From positions 36,407-100,406 of the forward strand of contig SVUH01000001.1 of the NCBI GenBank assembly GCA_015063335.1: a DNA stretch of 64,000 nt. Reading direction: 5' to 3'. This stretch comes from Oscillospiraceae bacterium. GTDB taxonomy: Bacteria; Bacillota_A; Clostridia; Oscillospirales; CAG-272. The notes below the pieces were generated by a model. The model was not told where the DNA came from and made no database searches. It worked only from the letters and a program-made list of their open reading frames with translations. Position numbers and translations under genes: made by a program. Every line of letters begins with the position of its first letter. Position 1 is the first letter of the stretch. This document shows, one piece after another, positions 51,916 through 61,361 of this stretch.

Positions 51916-53613
51916 ATGAAAAACAGATCAGCATTCGGACGCAAGCTTCGCTACGGCGGAGTGTCTGCCGTCCTTACCGCGCTTATTATCGCGGTAGTAA
52001 TAATTTTGAACGTACTCTTTTCCGCTCTCGCGCAGAGATTTTTGTGGTATACGGACTTGACGCCCGAGTTTATGTTTACTCTTTCCGAGGAAGCGCTCAA
52101 AATCGTTGAGTTCGGCGACGAAAAGTTCGATACCCAGTCGCCTATCGAGCGCGTAAAGGAGGACAGAGCGGCAGGAATAAATGAGACCATAAACATAATC
52201 TTTTGCGCTGAGCCGGATACGCTTAAGAACGACATTTCACAGTATTACGTTTATGAAACGGCGCTTGAGCTTGAGAAAAACTTCCCCGACTATATTTCCG
52301 TGGAGGAGATAGATATTATCAAGAACCCCTCTGCCGTATCTCGCTTTAAGACCAATTCGCTCTCCGAGATACACACGAGCAGCGTTATTATTGAGTACGG
52401 AACGGAGTACAGAGTTCGCGAGCTTCGCAGCTTCTATATCTTTGATACCGAGGATACAGATAAACTGTGGGCTTATAACGGAGAAAAGGCGTTCGTTTCG
52501 TCTATTCTCGCAGTTACGAGAGCAGCAACGCCTGTTGCATGCATTACACTCAACCACGGAGAGACCTTTGATATTCAAACCATGGAGTTTGTAAACACCC
52601 TGACGGATGCGGGCTACGACGTATTACCCCTGTATCTTGATGAGGAGGAAATCCCCGCGGATTGCCGTCTTATCGTTGTGTTCGATCCCAAGGAGGACTT
52701 TTCCGTATTTGATCCCTCAAGCCCTCTTGAAACGGTTGACGAGCTTGATAAGCTTGACGCGTTTCTTGATGCGGGCAACTCGCTTATGGTATTTATGAAT
52801 CCCGCGACTGAAAAGCTTACTAACTTCGAGGAATTTCTTGGAGAGTGGGGAATTCAGTTTAACCGTTCTCCCGATCCCGCAAACGAGCAGAAGCTCGTAT
52901 CTCACCTCGTTGAGGACCGCACGCAGTCCATTCAGTCGGCAAACCGAGATGCATACACCTTCCGCGCTGAATACGCGATAGGCGGTCTCGGATCAAGCCT
53001 CACTGAGGATATGAGAAGCCGCTCAACACCTCAGAAGATGATATTCAGAAACGCAATGTCTATCTCCTATGCCGATAACTTCAAGCCTACGACGTACGTT
53101 CCCGACGAGTCAAGCACCGACGAGAACGACGTTCAGCATGAGTACGGCTTGTGCAAGGATAACGGTATCAGCAGAAGTATTTTCGACGTGTTCGTTACAA
53201 GCGACGGAGCAGAGGCATACGCAGGCGGACCTGAGCCCGTAGAGGAGGCAACGGCAACCGAGCGCATCAAGCTCATGACGGTTTCGGTCGAGAACAAGTA
53301 TATTCAAGAGGACAACTACTCGACCGCTAATCAGCCGGCTTACGTGCTTGCTTGCGGAACGACCGACATAGTTCAAAGCGAGCTTTTGCAGTCGGGCGCT
53401 TACGGAAATACCGACTTCTTCCTTACGGCGCTTCGCGCTATCGGTGGCGAAGCAGTTCCCGTCGGACTTGATTTCAAGCCCTTTGCGGACGACACCATTG
53501 ATACGGTAACTACGCGCGAGGCAACGCAGTATACGGTCGTTCTTGCGGTCGTTCCCGCCGTCCTTGCGCTTGGCGCCGGTATCGTGGTGATCGTTAGGAG
53601 AAAGAACAGATGA
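51916..53613 (+). CDS. GldG family ABC transporter-associated protein
   Basis: A 565-residue protein with one membrane segment at each end (about residues 15-38, and VVLAVVPAVLALGAGIVVIV near 540) and a large outside domain between them. The domain has the ABC_transp_aux/GldG pattern: VEEIDIIKNPSAVSRF, GEKAFVSSILAVTRA and LNHGETFD. It likely guides or shields material handled by the ABC pair. AAAGGCAGG precedes the ATG. It overlaps the DUF4340 gene by four bases. Confidence 0.87.
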   Translation: MKNRSAFGRKLRYGGVSAVLTALIIAVVIILNVLFSALAQRFLWYTDLTPEFMFTLSEEALKIVEFGDEKFDTQSPIERVKEDRAAGINETINIIFCAEPDTLKNDISQYYVYETALELEKNFPDYISVEEIDIIKNPSAVSRFKTNSLSEIHTSSVIIEYGTEYRVRELRSFYIFDTEDTDKLWAYNGEKAFVSSILAVTRAATPVACITLNHGETFDIQTMEFVNTLTDAGYDVLPLYLDEEEIPADCRLIVVFDPKEDFSVFDPSSPLETVDELDKLDAFLDAGNSLMVFMNPATEKLTNFEEFLGEWGIQFNRSPDPANEQKLVSHLVEDRTQSIQSANRDAYTFRAEYAIGGLGSSLTEDMRSRSTPQKMIFRNAMSISYADNFKPTTYVPDESSTDENDVQHEYGLCKDNGISRSIFDVFVTSDGAEAYAGGPEPVEEATATERIKLMTVSVENKYIQEDNYSTANQPAYVLACGTTDIVQSELLQSGAYGNTDFFLTALRAIGGEAVPVGLDFKPFADDTIDTVTTREATQYTVVLAVVPAVLALGAGIVVIVRRKNR

Positions 53614-55895
53614 GAAACAAAAAAACGCTGATGAGGCGACGTGTAACTGCCATAATAGCTGCGGCGATAGCCGTTGCCGTTCTGGCTGTTGCGCTTGCCC
53701 TGATCATAAATAACGTAGTCAACGTAACGCCCGTAACCGATAAGGCGGACGGCACGGTGTACTATATTATCAAGCGTGACGGAGTCTACGCTCTATACGA
53801 TACGGACAAAAAGACGCTGATGCCGAGGGAGTCGCATTATAAGTATTACGAGGGCAGATCGGGCACGCTCTTTAATCTTAACGCAGAGACGGGAGAATGC
53901 GAGCAGATAGTTCTTGCTACTCTTATTGAAGGAAGCAACGAGTCGTTTGACGACAGTTATCCGCGCTTGCTGATATTCCCTCACGTTGAAAAGGAAAATA
54001 TATTTAAGATCGAGGTGGTCAACTCACACGGCAGCTTCACTTTTAAAAGAGTGAACGAGGAAACGCTTGAGGATGACTCCAAGGGATCGTTTATCATAGA
54101 GGGCTCGCCCTTTACGTCATACGACCAGGATCTTTTCGCTTCTCTTTACGTCAGCGCGGGATATTCGCTGACCTCGCGTAAGATCGACGATCCCATAAAG
54201 CACCCCGAGACGGGAGATTTCCGTGAGTACGGACTTGTTCCCGAAATGCGAAAGAAGGCAGACCCCGAAACGGGTGAGTATCTTACAAACGAGGACGGCA
54301 GCTTTATTTACGAGGAGTACACCCCCTCTTATTATGTATTGACGGACACCTCGGGCAAAAGATATAAGCTCATTATAGGCGATAAGCTTGTTACGGGCGG
54401 CGGATATTACGCTCAGTACGTTGACGTCGACGCAAACGGAAACGAGACCAAGCGAGATGCCGTTTACGTTCTCGGTACCACCATAGCGGATACCTTGCTT
54501 GCTCCCGTTGAAGATCTTGTAACTCCCGAGATCACCTATCCCATGACCGCGAACAACTACTTTGACGTAGAAAACTTCATTTTGATGTCGAAAAACGATA
54601 AAAATGAGTACGATACGGTTGCGGCATTCACCTACGAGGACATGTCAATGCGTGAAAACACCATAAAGTCCTCCGAGCCGTATTATTTTCTCTCCGGCTA
54701 CGGGCTTGCGGGCTTTAAGGCTTCTGCCGACAATATAGAGGTCTGCTTGCGCGGACTCTATTCTCCCGCCTACGTTGAGGTAACCAAGCTCGCTCCGAGC
54801 ATGGACGATCTTGCCAAATACGGAATTGCCGTTTCAGCGGTTGACGAGAACGGCAAGACGACCTACGAAATGCTCCCCGAGCATACAGTAAGCTTCAATT
54901 TTGACATCGTTGACGGGAACGGTAAAAAGGAGAGCACGATAAATAACATTATTTATATAAGCGCTCTCAACGAGGACGGCAACCGTTACGTATATTCCGA
55001 AATATATAAGACGGATGAGAACGGAACGCCGATGCTCGATCATAAGGACGGCTTGGTGCGCTCCTGCAACATGATAGTCGAGATAGAGGGGCACTCTTTA
55101 GAGTTTTTGAATTGGGACAGATACGATTGGATAAATGCAAACTACGTAAGCCTTAATATCGCGTTCTGCGACGAGATAATTCTCGATGCGCCGAACTATA
55201 AGGCGGTATTCGACCTCACCAACCCCAAGGATACTAGTACGGAGGCTATCAGCTCGTCGCTTCTTACGGTACACGCTACGGATTCTACCGGTAAGGAGGT
55301 AAATACCTTCGCCACAAGATCCTACGTTGACGTTAACGGAAACGTATGGGTGGTAAGCGTGTCCGACGTCAAGTGCTATTCGTCTACGGGCGAGGAGCTT
55401 AAGATAAGCGCTAATTCCACGTATTACGACTATAACGTAATGGGAACTCAGGTCAGAGTTCTTAACGGCGCAATTGAGTGCGCCGACGGCCGCAGAGTTT
55501 ACGTCAGCGCAGACGAGGTCAAGGTCGAGGGAGCAAAGACGGTAACCTACGTAAGATACGATACAAATCTTTTCCGTCAGTTCTATAAGACGCTGCTTTA
55601 TGCAACTATTTCCGACTCTTACGAGATGACTCCCGAGGAGGAGACGGCGGTGGTGACCGAGCAAAACCGCATGCTTACGCTTACCGTAAAGGATACGGAG
55701 GGCACTACCTACGTATACAGCTTCTACTATCTGACGTCAAGAAAGGCGTATATCACCGTTTCGGTTGATACGGGAGACGGAATCAGCGAGACGAACGGAG
55801 GCTTTTACGTTCTTAATGCTCGCGTTGAGAAGTTTATTTCCGACGCTCAGCGCTTCTTCGCGCTTGAAATGATAGACGCAACGGCGAAGAATTAA
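53610..55895 (+). CDS. DUF4340 domain-containing protein
   Basis: A 761-residue protein with one N-terminal membrane segment (about residues 12-34) and a very long outside part rich in beta-strand-like, acidic and tyrosine-containing stretches. DUF4340 proteins regularly follow GldG-type genes; their function is unknown. The middle carries YVLTDTSGKRYKLIIGDKLV and DVDANGNETK repeats of DUF4340 type. It is longer than many relatives. A terminator follows at 55911. Confidence 0.82.
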   Translation: MRNKKTLMRRRVTAIIAAAIAVAVLAVALALIINNVVNVTPVTDKADGTVYYIIKRDGVYALYDTDKKTLMPRESHYKYYEGRSGTLFNLNAETGECEQIVLATLIEGSNESFDDSYPRLLIFPHVEKENIFKIEVVNSHGSFTFKRVNEETLEDDSKGSFIIEGSPFTSYDQDLFASLYVSAGYSLTSRKIDDPIKHPETGDFREYGLVPEMRKKADPETGEYLTNEDGSFIYEEYTPSYYVLTDTSGKRYKLIIGDKLVTGGGYYAQYVDVDANGNETKRDAVYVLGTTIADTLLAPVEDLVTPEITYPMTANNYFDVENFILMSKNDKNEYDTVAAFTYEDMSMRENTIKSSEPYYFLSGYGLAGFKASADNIEVCLRGLYSPAYVEVTKLAPSMDDLAKYGIAVSAVDENGKTTYEMLPEHTVSFNFDIVDGNGKKESTINNIIYISALNEDGNRYVYSEIYKTDENGTPMLDHKDGLVRSCNMIVEIEGHSLEFLNWDRYDWINANYVSLNIAFCDEIILDAPNYKAVFDLTNPKDTSTEAISSSLLTVHATDSTGKEVNTFATRSYVDVNGNVWVVSVSDVKCYSSTGEELKISANSTYYDYNVMGTQVRVLNGAIECADGRRVYVSADEVKVEGAKTVTYVRYDTNLFRQFYKTLLYATISDSYEMTPEEETAVVTEQNRMLTLTVKDTEGTTYVYSFYYLTSRKAYITVSVDTGDGISETNGGFYVLNARVEKFISDAQRFFALEMIDATAKN

Positions 55896-55910
55896 AAACA
55901 ACAGTAAAAC

Positions 55911-55950
55911 AGAACGGCGGAGTATCCGTAAAGGATTCTCCACCGTTCTT
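55911..55950 (+). terminator. terminator of the Gld-type ABC operon
   Basis: AGAACGGCGGAG and CTCCACCGTTCT pair (one mismatch) and are followed by TATTGTTTT. Confidence 0.75.
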
Positions 55951-56128
55951 ATTGTTTTATCCGTCTCCTTTGAGGGTGTGTTTATTGCAAAAATAAGCGA
56001 CGCAAATACAGTCACGACCAACCTCGTGAATGTTGAATTTTCTAAAAATAAACTCTGATACTTTATAAGTATAATATTTGCAAAAAGATCGCATAATTAA
56101 ATTAACAAAAGTATTTTCAGGGGTTGTT

Positions 56129-57592
56129 ATGAGAAAAAGCAGGAGAGGGATACGAGACGACGGGGCGCACGACTTGGAGCTTGCCGACGTAAACGAGCAG
56201 GAGCTTGCAAAGGCGGTCGCGGACAGCGTAGGCGAGCGTGAGGGCGGCAAGGAAACGTATAAAAAATCAAATGAGGAAAAGCAGACGGACACCGAGGGCG
56301 CGGAAGAAAAAAGCTCCTCGGATGCACAGCTGCAGTTTGTTATAGTAGAGCAGTCGGGCGGCGAGATAGTGGCAAGAGGCGAGGGGACGGATGAGCTTGT
56401 ACGTTCGGCGGACGAGGAGACCGAAGCCGAGGGCGAGGAGACAGGAGAGAGCCTCGGGGAAGATAGCGAGCCGCCGATGGACGGCGGCGACGGAGACGAA
56501 GGCGAGGGAGAGGAGAGTCAAGATAATAACAGAATGGGACGGATCTACGTCGCTGTTATTGCCGTGTGCCTTATGATCGCGCTGATCGTTTTGGGGCTTT
56601 CGGCGGTATACGGTACAAAAAGCGGCACAGATGCGCGAACGGAGTCTTCCGAAGAAGACGGCGCGCAGACGGACGACGTTGATCCGCCGAGCGGTGACGT
56701 CAAAGAGGACACAGAGGTGCTTGGCTCTCTTTCGGGAAGTGCGGTGAGCGTTATCGCCGAGCGTGAGGGCGGAGAGCTTTTTTACGCTTCGGGGACGGCG
56801 GTGCTTGAAGGTGGTTGCGTTGCTACGGTATACAGCGCCATCAAGGGCGCGAGAAACATCAAAATAGTGCTTGATGACGGAAGCGTCTATCCGGCAGATG
56901 TCCTTGCTTACAATGAGTCCGTAGGACTTGCGCTCTTATCCACCGATGCGCGAGAGCTTCGAGCCGTAAAGGTGGGAGAGACGGAGCCTTGTGTTGGGGA
57001 GACAGTCTATGCGGTGGGAAATGCTGACGGATCTCTTTCCTCAAGCTTCTTTGAGGGCGTGGTGTCATATACCTCCCGTAGGTATGAGTTTAACACGGAC
57101 GGTGGCACAAGAATTGCGAAGACCGTGCAGATAGGAGGCTTTGACAACGAATCGATGCTTGGGTGTCCCGTTTTTAACCAAGGTGGAGAGGCGATCGCCA
57201 TAGTTTTTGCGGCGCTTGAGGGGAAGAACACCTGCCTGGCGCTTCCGATCGATGGTGTTTTGACGCTGCTTGACGTCATGAAGAACGGCGGCGAGCCCTC
57301 AAAGGAGACTCTCGAGGCGATTGCGTATTCGCCCGCAAGCTTGTCGGTTTGGGGAAAGCAGAGCTGTGTTGACGGCATCTGGGGAGTTGAAATAACAAGC
57401 TTTGAGGACGGAGAGGGGGATTCTGCCGTAAAGCTGAGACGGGGCGACCTTATTTACCGCATAAACGATACGTTCGTTGCGGGAACAGATGCGCTAAAGG
57501 CACAGCTCTCTGAGCTCCGCCGCAAAGACGAGGCGCAGATATACGTCCTGCGGGGTGGACAAAGACTTTCTTTTGACGTGATTTTAGGCTGA
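56129..57592 (+). CDS. HtrA-like membrane protein with lost catalytic triad and a PDZ domain
   Basis: A 487-residue protein. Residues 1-130 are cytoplasmic and very acidic (GEDSEPPMDGGDGDEGEGEE), then one membrane segment at about 136-161, an outside trypsin-like domain (about 195-395) and a PDZ-like end (about 400-487). The protease domain aligns with HtrA over IKIVLDDGSVYPADVLAYN and GETVYAVGNADG, but the three catalytic places are changed: the histidine of TNNHV is S in TVYSA, the aspartate of TDIALL is G in VGLALL, and the serine of GNSGGP is L in SMLGCP. It cannot be a serine protease; a binding or sensing role is likely. AGGGG is five bases before the ATG. Confidence 0.85.
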   Translation: MRKSRRGIRDDGAHDLELADVNEQELAKAVADSVGEREGGKETYKKSNEEKQTDTEGAEEKSSSDAQLQFVIVEQSGGEIVARGEGTDELVRSADEETEAEGEETGESLGEDSEPPMDGGDGDEGEGEESQDNNRMGRIYVAVIAVCLMIALIVLGLSAVYGTKSGTDARTESSEEDGAQTDDVDPPSGDVKEDTEVLGSLSGSAVSVIAEREGGELFYASGTAVLEGGCVATVYSAIKGARNIKIVLDDGSVYPADVLAYNESVGLALLSTDARELRAVKVGETEPCVGETVYAVGNADGSLSSSFFEGVVSYTSRRYEFNTDGGTRIAKTVQIGGFDNESMLGCPVFNQGGEAIAIVFAALEGKNTCLALPIDGVLTLLDVMKNGGEPSKETLEAIAYSPASLSVWGKQSCVDGIWGVEITSFEDGEGDSAVKLRRGDLIYRINDTFVAGTDALKAQLSELRRKDEAQIYVLRGGQRLSFDVILG

Positions 57593-57615
57593 AATGATTA
57601 AATATGAAATAACTA

Positions 57616-57644
57616 TTGCATTTTCTTTCGGAATAGTGTATAAT
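57616..57644 (+). promoter_or_regulatory. promoter of the mgtC pair
   Basis: TTGCAT and TATAAT with exactly 17 bases between them; the first start codon is 76 bases downstream. Confidence 0.85.
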
Positions 57645-57664
57645 ATAAAAAATAAATAGACAGG

Positions 57665-57694
57665 TTATCGGGGTTCTCAAAAGAGCCCCGATAA
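57665..57694 (+). promoter_or_regulatory. leader hairpin upstream of mgtC
   Basis: TTATCGGGG and CCCCGATAA pair, with CTC and GAG extending the stem past a two-base bulge around AAAA. No T run follows, so it is not a plain terminator. It lies between promoter and ribosome site. Confidence 0.55.
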
Positions 57695-57720
57695 TGAAAA
57701 TGAAGAATGGAGGAATTTCA

Positions 57721-58425
57721 ATGGTTACGCTATCCATATGGGAAGTGCTTCTCCGTGTCGGACTTGCCGTTCTTTGCGGCGGAGTTATCGGCATAGACCG
57801 TGGAAGAAAGCGCCGTCCCGCAGGCTTCCGCACGTACATGCTGGTTTGTGTCGGCGCGGCAATGACTATGATTCTCGGTACATATCTTTCCGTAATGATC
57901 ACGACGGTTTGGAATCCGTCGCTTGAGGTAGCTACGCTCGTTACCGACGTTTCGCGTTTTGGCGCGCAGGTTATTAACGGAATAGGCTTTCTCGGCGCGG
58001 GAACTATTATAGTAACGGGACGTCAGCAGGTTAAGGGAATGACCACCGCGGCAGGACTTTGGGCATCTGCCTGCATGGGAATCTGTATCGGATCGGGATT
58101 TTATATCGCGTCTATTATATGCTGCGTTCTTATGATCTTCGTTATAGTTGTTTTCTCGCGACTCGAAAGATTTATACTCTCAAGATCCAAGATAATCAAC
58201 CTTTTTGTAGAGTTTGAGCATATTGAAAACCTATCGCTCGTTATTGAAAAGATCAAGGAGCAGGATACCAAGATCTTTGACGTAGAGGTTACCAAGGCAA
58301 GACATGCCGAAAACAATTATCCAAGTGCTATATTCTCGTTGCGCTTGCCTAAAAAGAAGACGCACACCGCTCTTATGACCGCAATTGCGGAGGTTGAATC
58401 GGTGCGCAGTATAGAAGAGCTTTAA
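57721..58425 (+). CDS. MgtC/SapB family membrane protein, first copy
   Basis: A 234-residue protein with four or five hydrophobic segments and the MgtC core GGVIGIDRGRKRRPAGFRTYM, then a soluble C-terminal domain resembling ACT. MgtC proteins help survival at low magnesium and restrain ATP synthase in Salmonella; whether this holds here is unknown. GGAGG (57709-57713) sets the start at 57721, not at the upstream ATG at 57694. A near neighbour of the same family starts 13 bases after its stop. Confidence 0.9.
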   Translation: MVTLSIWEVLLRVGLAVLCGGVIGIDRGRKRRPAGFRTYMLVCVGAAMTMILGTYLSVMITTVWNPSLEVATLVTDVSRFGAQVINGIGFLGAGTIIVTGRQQVKGMTTAAGLWASACMGICIGSGFYIASIICCVLMIFVIVVFSRLERFILSRSKIINLFVEFEHIENLSLVIEKIKEQDTKIFDVEVTKARHAENNYPSAIFSLRLPKKKTHTALMTAIAEVESVRSIEEL

Positions 58426-58437
58426 GGGGGTGGAGAA

Positions 58438-59130
58438 ATGCTTGAATGCTTGAATTTTATAAGAGGCACGGAGCTTGGCTGGCTTTCCATTACCATACGG
58501 CTTGTAGTTGCCGTTCTGTGCGGCGGAATTATTGGAATAGAGCGTGAGCGCAAGCGCCGCCCTGCGGGCTTCCGTACACATATCCTTATCTGTCTTGGCG
58601 CGGCTATGACAACACTTACCAGCCAGTATCTTGTTTTCCAGGGACTTAACACGGACATGGCGCGACTCGGCGCACAGGTTATTGCGGGAATCGGATTTAT
58701 CGGTGCGGGAACTATAATTATTACAAAGCGCCGTCAGGTCAAGGGACTTACCACTGCGGCGGGACTTTGGACTGCGGCTATCGTAGGACTTTGCTGTGGC
58801 GCGGGCTACGTAGAGGGTGCGCTCATCACTACGCTCGTCGTTATCCTCGCAGAGCTTGTTCTTGCCCGACTTGAATACTTTATCGTTTCCAATGCGCGTA
58901 CCTTTAACTTGTACGTTGAATATTCCGACAGCTCTAATCTCGGAACGATAGTTGACACGATAAAGAAAAGCGGCGGATACATAATCGACCTTGAAATTAC
59001 CAAGAATGCGTCCGAGGAAAGAAACCCTTGCGCGGTATTCTCGCTCCAGACTCCCCGAAAGGTGGCACTTCAGGCGCTCATGACCAAGATCGCGAAGATC
59101 GACGGCGTCGTTTCTGTAGAGGAGCTTTGA
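58438..59130 (+). CDS. MgtC/SapB family membrane protein, second copy
   Basis: A 230-residue paralogue with GGIIGIERERKRRPAGFRTHIL and LGAQVIAGIGFIGAGTIII, and the same kind of C-terminal domain ending in VSVEEL, as the first ends in RSIEEL. The two evidently arose by duplication and then diverged. GGTGGAG precedes the ATG. A bidirectional terminator separates it from truB. Confidence 0.9.
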   Translation: MLECLNFIRGTELGWLSITIRLVVAVLCGGIIGIERERKRRPAGFRTHILICLGAAMTTLTSQYLVFQGLNTDMARLGAQVIAGIGFIGAGTIIITKRRQVKGLTTAAGLWTAAIVGLCCGAGYVEGALITTLVVILAELVLARLEYFIVSNARTFNLYVEYSDSSNLGTIVDTIKKSGGYIIDLEITKNASEERNPCAVFSLQTPRKVALQALMTKIAKIDGVVSVEEL

Positions 59131-59140
59131 TGAATAAATA

Positions 59141-59170
59141 AAAACGGAACTGCCTTTGCAGTTCCGTTTT
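59141..59170. terminator. bidirectional terminator between mgtC and truB
   Basis: AAAACGGAACTGC and GCAGTTCCGTTTT enclose CTTT, with T runs on both strands. It can serve the convergent genes on either side. Confidence 0.9.
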
Positions 59171-59171
59171 T

Positions 59172-60095
59172 TTATAAGGTGAAAAACGTTTTTATTGCCT
59201 TTATCGCCGTTCCGTCCTCGTACTCTCGAACCTCGCCGAGGGCGAAGAATTCACCCGTAGGAGAGCAGAGGCGCACGCGCGTGCCAAGTGGCAGGTCGGT
59301 GCGTATCTTCTTTTGATATATCTCACAGCCGCTGACACAAAGGCGGTAGTAAAACTCGGGAAGCACTACCCGTTCAAGCTCCGAAAAGAGAGCTTCTGTT
59401 GGGATAAGTGCCGCAATTTTCTGCTCGTCCGTCATTTCGTTAAGCTCCTCAAGAGTGAGGGCTTGTTCAAGGCTAAATCCGCCTGCTGCGCTTCGGGTCA
59501 GCGTTGCCATAACACCGCCGCAACCGAGCGCGTTTCCTATGTCCGCGCAAAGCGTTCTTATATAAGTTCCCGACGAGCATTCGACGTTCAAGATATAGTC
59601 CGTGGGGGTATCGGTAGGGGTGACGTCAAGCCTATAAATCGTTATCGGACGGGGAGCGCGCTCCACCGTCTTGCCCTCTCTTGCAAGGTCGCAAAGCTTC
59701 TTGCCGCCAACCTTAAGAGCGCTGTACATGGGCGGTATCTGCTCGATCTCACCGAGAAAGCGTCCTGCTACCTCGGCTACCGTTGCGGCTGTCGGCAGGT
59801 CGTCACTTTCCGTAAGTATATTTCCCGTTACGTCCTCGGTGGCCGTGGTAAGCCCCAAGCGCAGAGTCGCGACGTAAGCCTTTCTATCTGTCGAGAGATA
59901 CTCCGCCGCCTTGGCGGCTCTGCCTACGAGCATGACAAGCACGCCGTTCGCCAACGGATCGAGCGTTCCGGTGTGCCCTACGCGCTTTGTCTTATAAAGA
60001 CGGCGCAGCTTGTAAACGGCATCGTGCGAGGTAATGCCCGTTGGTTTATTGAGTATAAGTATGCCCGACGGCTCGAGGCCTTGAGTAGTTGACAT
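59172..60095 (-). CDS. truB: tRNA pseudouridine(55) synthase TruB
   Basis: A 307-residue enzyme making pseudouridine 55 in the T-loop of tRNAs. The beginning SGILILNKPTGITSHDAV and the catalytic aspartate in GHTGTLDPLANGVL are canonical; RTLCADIG follows in the middle and a PUA-like end closes it. It starts 13 bases after the nitroreductase stop and ends the ychF operon. Confidence 0.96.
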   Translation of the reverse strand: MSTTQGLEPSGILILNKPTGITSHDAVYKLRRLYKTKRVGHTGTLDPLANGVLVMLVGRAAKAAEYLSTDRKAYVATLRLGLTTATEDVTGNILTESDDLPTAATVAEVAGRFLGEIEQIPPMYSALKVGGKKLCDLAREGKTVERAPRPITIYRLDVTPTDTPTDYILNVECSSGTYIRTLCADIGNALGCGGVMATLTRSAAGGFSLEQALTLEELNEMTDEQKIAALIPTEALFSELERVVLPEFYYRLCVSGCEIYQKKIRTDLPLGTRVRLCSPTGEFFALGEVREYEDGTAIKAIKTFFTL

Positions 60096-60108
60096 ACGTT
60101 TTCCGTCC

Positions 60109-60684
60109 TTATTTCAGAATTATTTCGTCAAGTGTTCTCTTGGGAACGTAGTGGACGTTGTTTTCGTCGCGGTAGTATTTTACGTCGCCTGCCGAAGCCG
60201 TCAGTACGACCTCGTCCTCGGGCGCGCCGAGCCCCAAAATGAGCGCAGGCTCAAGGTTTTCGGGCAGTGAGAGGAGATTTTTGACAGCCTCGACCGATGC
60301 CGAGCCTATCATACAGCCGCCAAAGCCCTCGTTTGCTGCCGAGAGCATAATTGTCTGCGCGCAAATTCCTATATCCATGTAGAAAAACGATGTCAGGGGC
60401 GCTATGGTGTGGTCGTGGCACATTACGATAAACGCGCAAGGACCGTGTCCCTCGGGGGGGAGCTTTTTGCCAAGAGACGCCGCCCAAAAGGTAAGGGGCA
60501 GAAGCTCTGCCACTGTTTCATCGGAGTCGATTATCATGTACTTTATTGCCTGCAAATTTCTTGCGGCAGGGCAGTGAGATGCATTCAGGATCCACGCTTC
60601 AATTCGCTCGCGTGGAATTTTTACACCTGCCTTGAACTCTCTGTGGCTTCTGTTTTTATCAATGAGATTTTTTAAATCAAGCAT
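60109..60684 (-). CDS. nitroreductase family protein
   Basis: A 191-residue FMN protein of the nitroreductase fold. NRSHREFK near the N-terminus contacts FMN phosphate, and GGCMIGSASVEAVK with ILGLGAPED belongs to the second half. The redox substrate is unknown; such proteins often reduce quinones, nitro compounds or flavins. It lies 22 bases after trmB and 13 before truB in one operon. Confidence 0.9.
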   Translation of the reverse strand: MLDLKNLIDKNRSHREFKAGVKIPRERIEAWILNASHCPAARNLQAIKYMIIDSDETVAELLPLTFWAASLGKKLPPEGHGPCAFIVMCHDHTIAPLTSFFYMDIGICAQTIMLSAANEGFGGCMIGSASVEAVKNLLSLPENLEPALILGLGAPEDEVVLTASAGDVKYYRDENNVHYVPKRTLDEIILK

Positions 60685-60706
60685 AGTTTTCTCCTATCAA
60701 TCTTCA

Positions 60707-61357
60707 TTAAAGCTTCGCCCAAACGCTGCAAATGGAAACGCCCTTTTCGGAAAAGTTCTTTTCGTATTCCGTCATGACGTTATCTATTGCCTCGGGCTCG
60801 TTGTGCAGATCTCTTGTCTGCCAAAGAATGGTTGCGCCGAAGATTTGGAGCTCCTCAAGTGTGAAATCAAAGAGTCCGACGTTGTCGGTCTTGAGCTTAA
60901 GGATTCCGTCCTGCTTTAAAAGCTTCTTGTATATTTCAAGAAAGCCTCTGTGGGTAAGGCGGCGCTTGGCGTGACCGGACTTCGGCCACGGATCGCTGAA
61001 ATTGAGATAAATGCAGTCAAGAGATGCGGGTAAGACGTTCTCGGAGAGGTTTTTTGCGTCGCCGATAATAAAGCGGAGATTATCGCATCCGCGTTCGTCG
61101 GCTCTCGACTTCGCCTTTTCAAGCGCGATGCAGCACACGTCCGCAACCTTTTCGACCGCAACGAAGTTTACGTCGGGATACTTTTCTGACATTCCGCAGG
61201 CAAAGTTACCCTTGCCGCAGCCGATCTCCATGTGTACGGGGCGCCTTTCTGCGAAAACACCGTCAAAGCCCTCGCGCAGCACCTCGATGTTTTCAATAAG
61301 CAGCTCGGCGCAGGCGGAAATACGCTCCGCGCCGTGCTTTTTCTTTCTGACTCTCAT
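60707..61357 (-). CDS. trmB: tRNA (guanine(46)-N(7))-methyltransferase TrmB
   Basis: A 216-residue SAM methyltransferase. The SAM site EIGCGKGNF and the catalytic region LNFSDPWPKSGHAKRRL with the RLT...F motif are those of TrmB. The ATG is four bases after the ychF stop and has no ribosome site of its own, so translation is likely coupled to ychF. Confidence 0.95.
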   Translation of the reverse strand: MRVRKKKHGAERISACAELLIENIEVLREGFDGVFAERRPVHMEIGCGKGNFACGMSEKYPDVNFVAVEKVADVCCIALEKAKSRADERGCDNLRFIIGDAKNLSENVLPASLDCIYLNFSDPWPKSGHAKRRLTHRGFLEIYKKLLKQDGILKLKTDNVGLFDFTLEELQIFGATILWQTRDLHNEPEAIDNVMTEYEKNFSEKGVSICSVWAKL

Positions 61358-61361
61358 AAAA

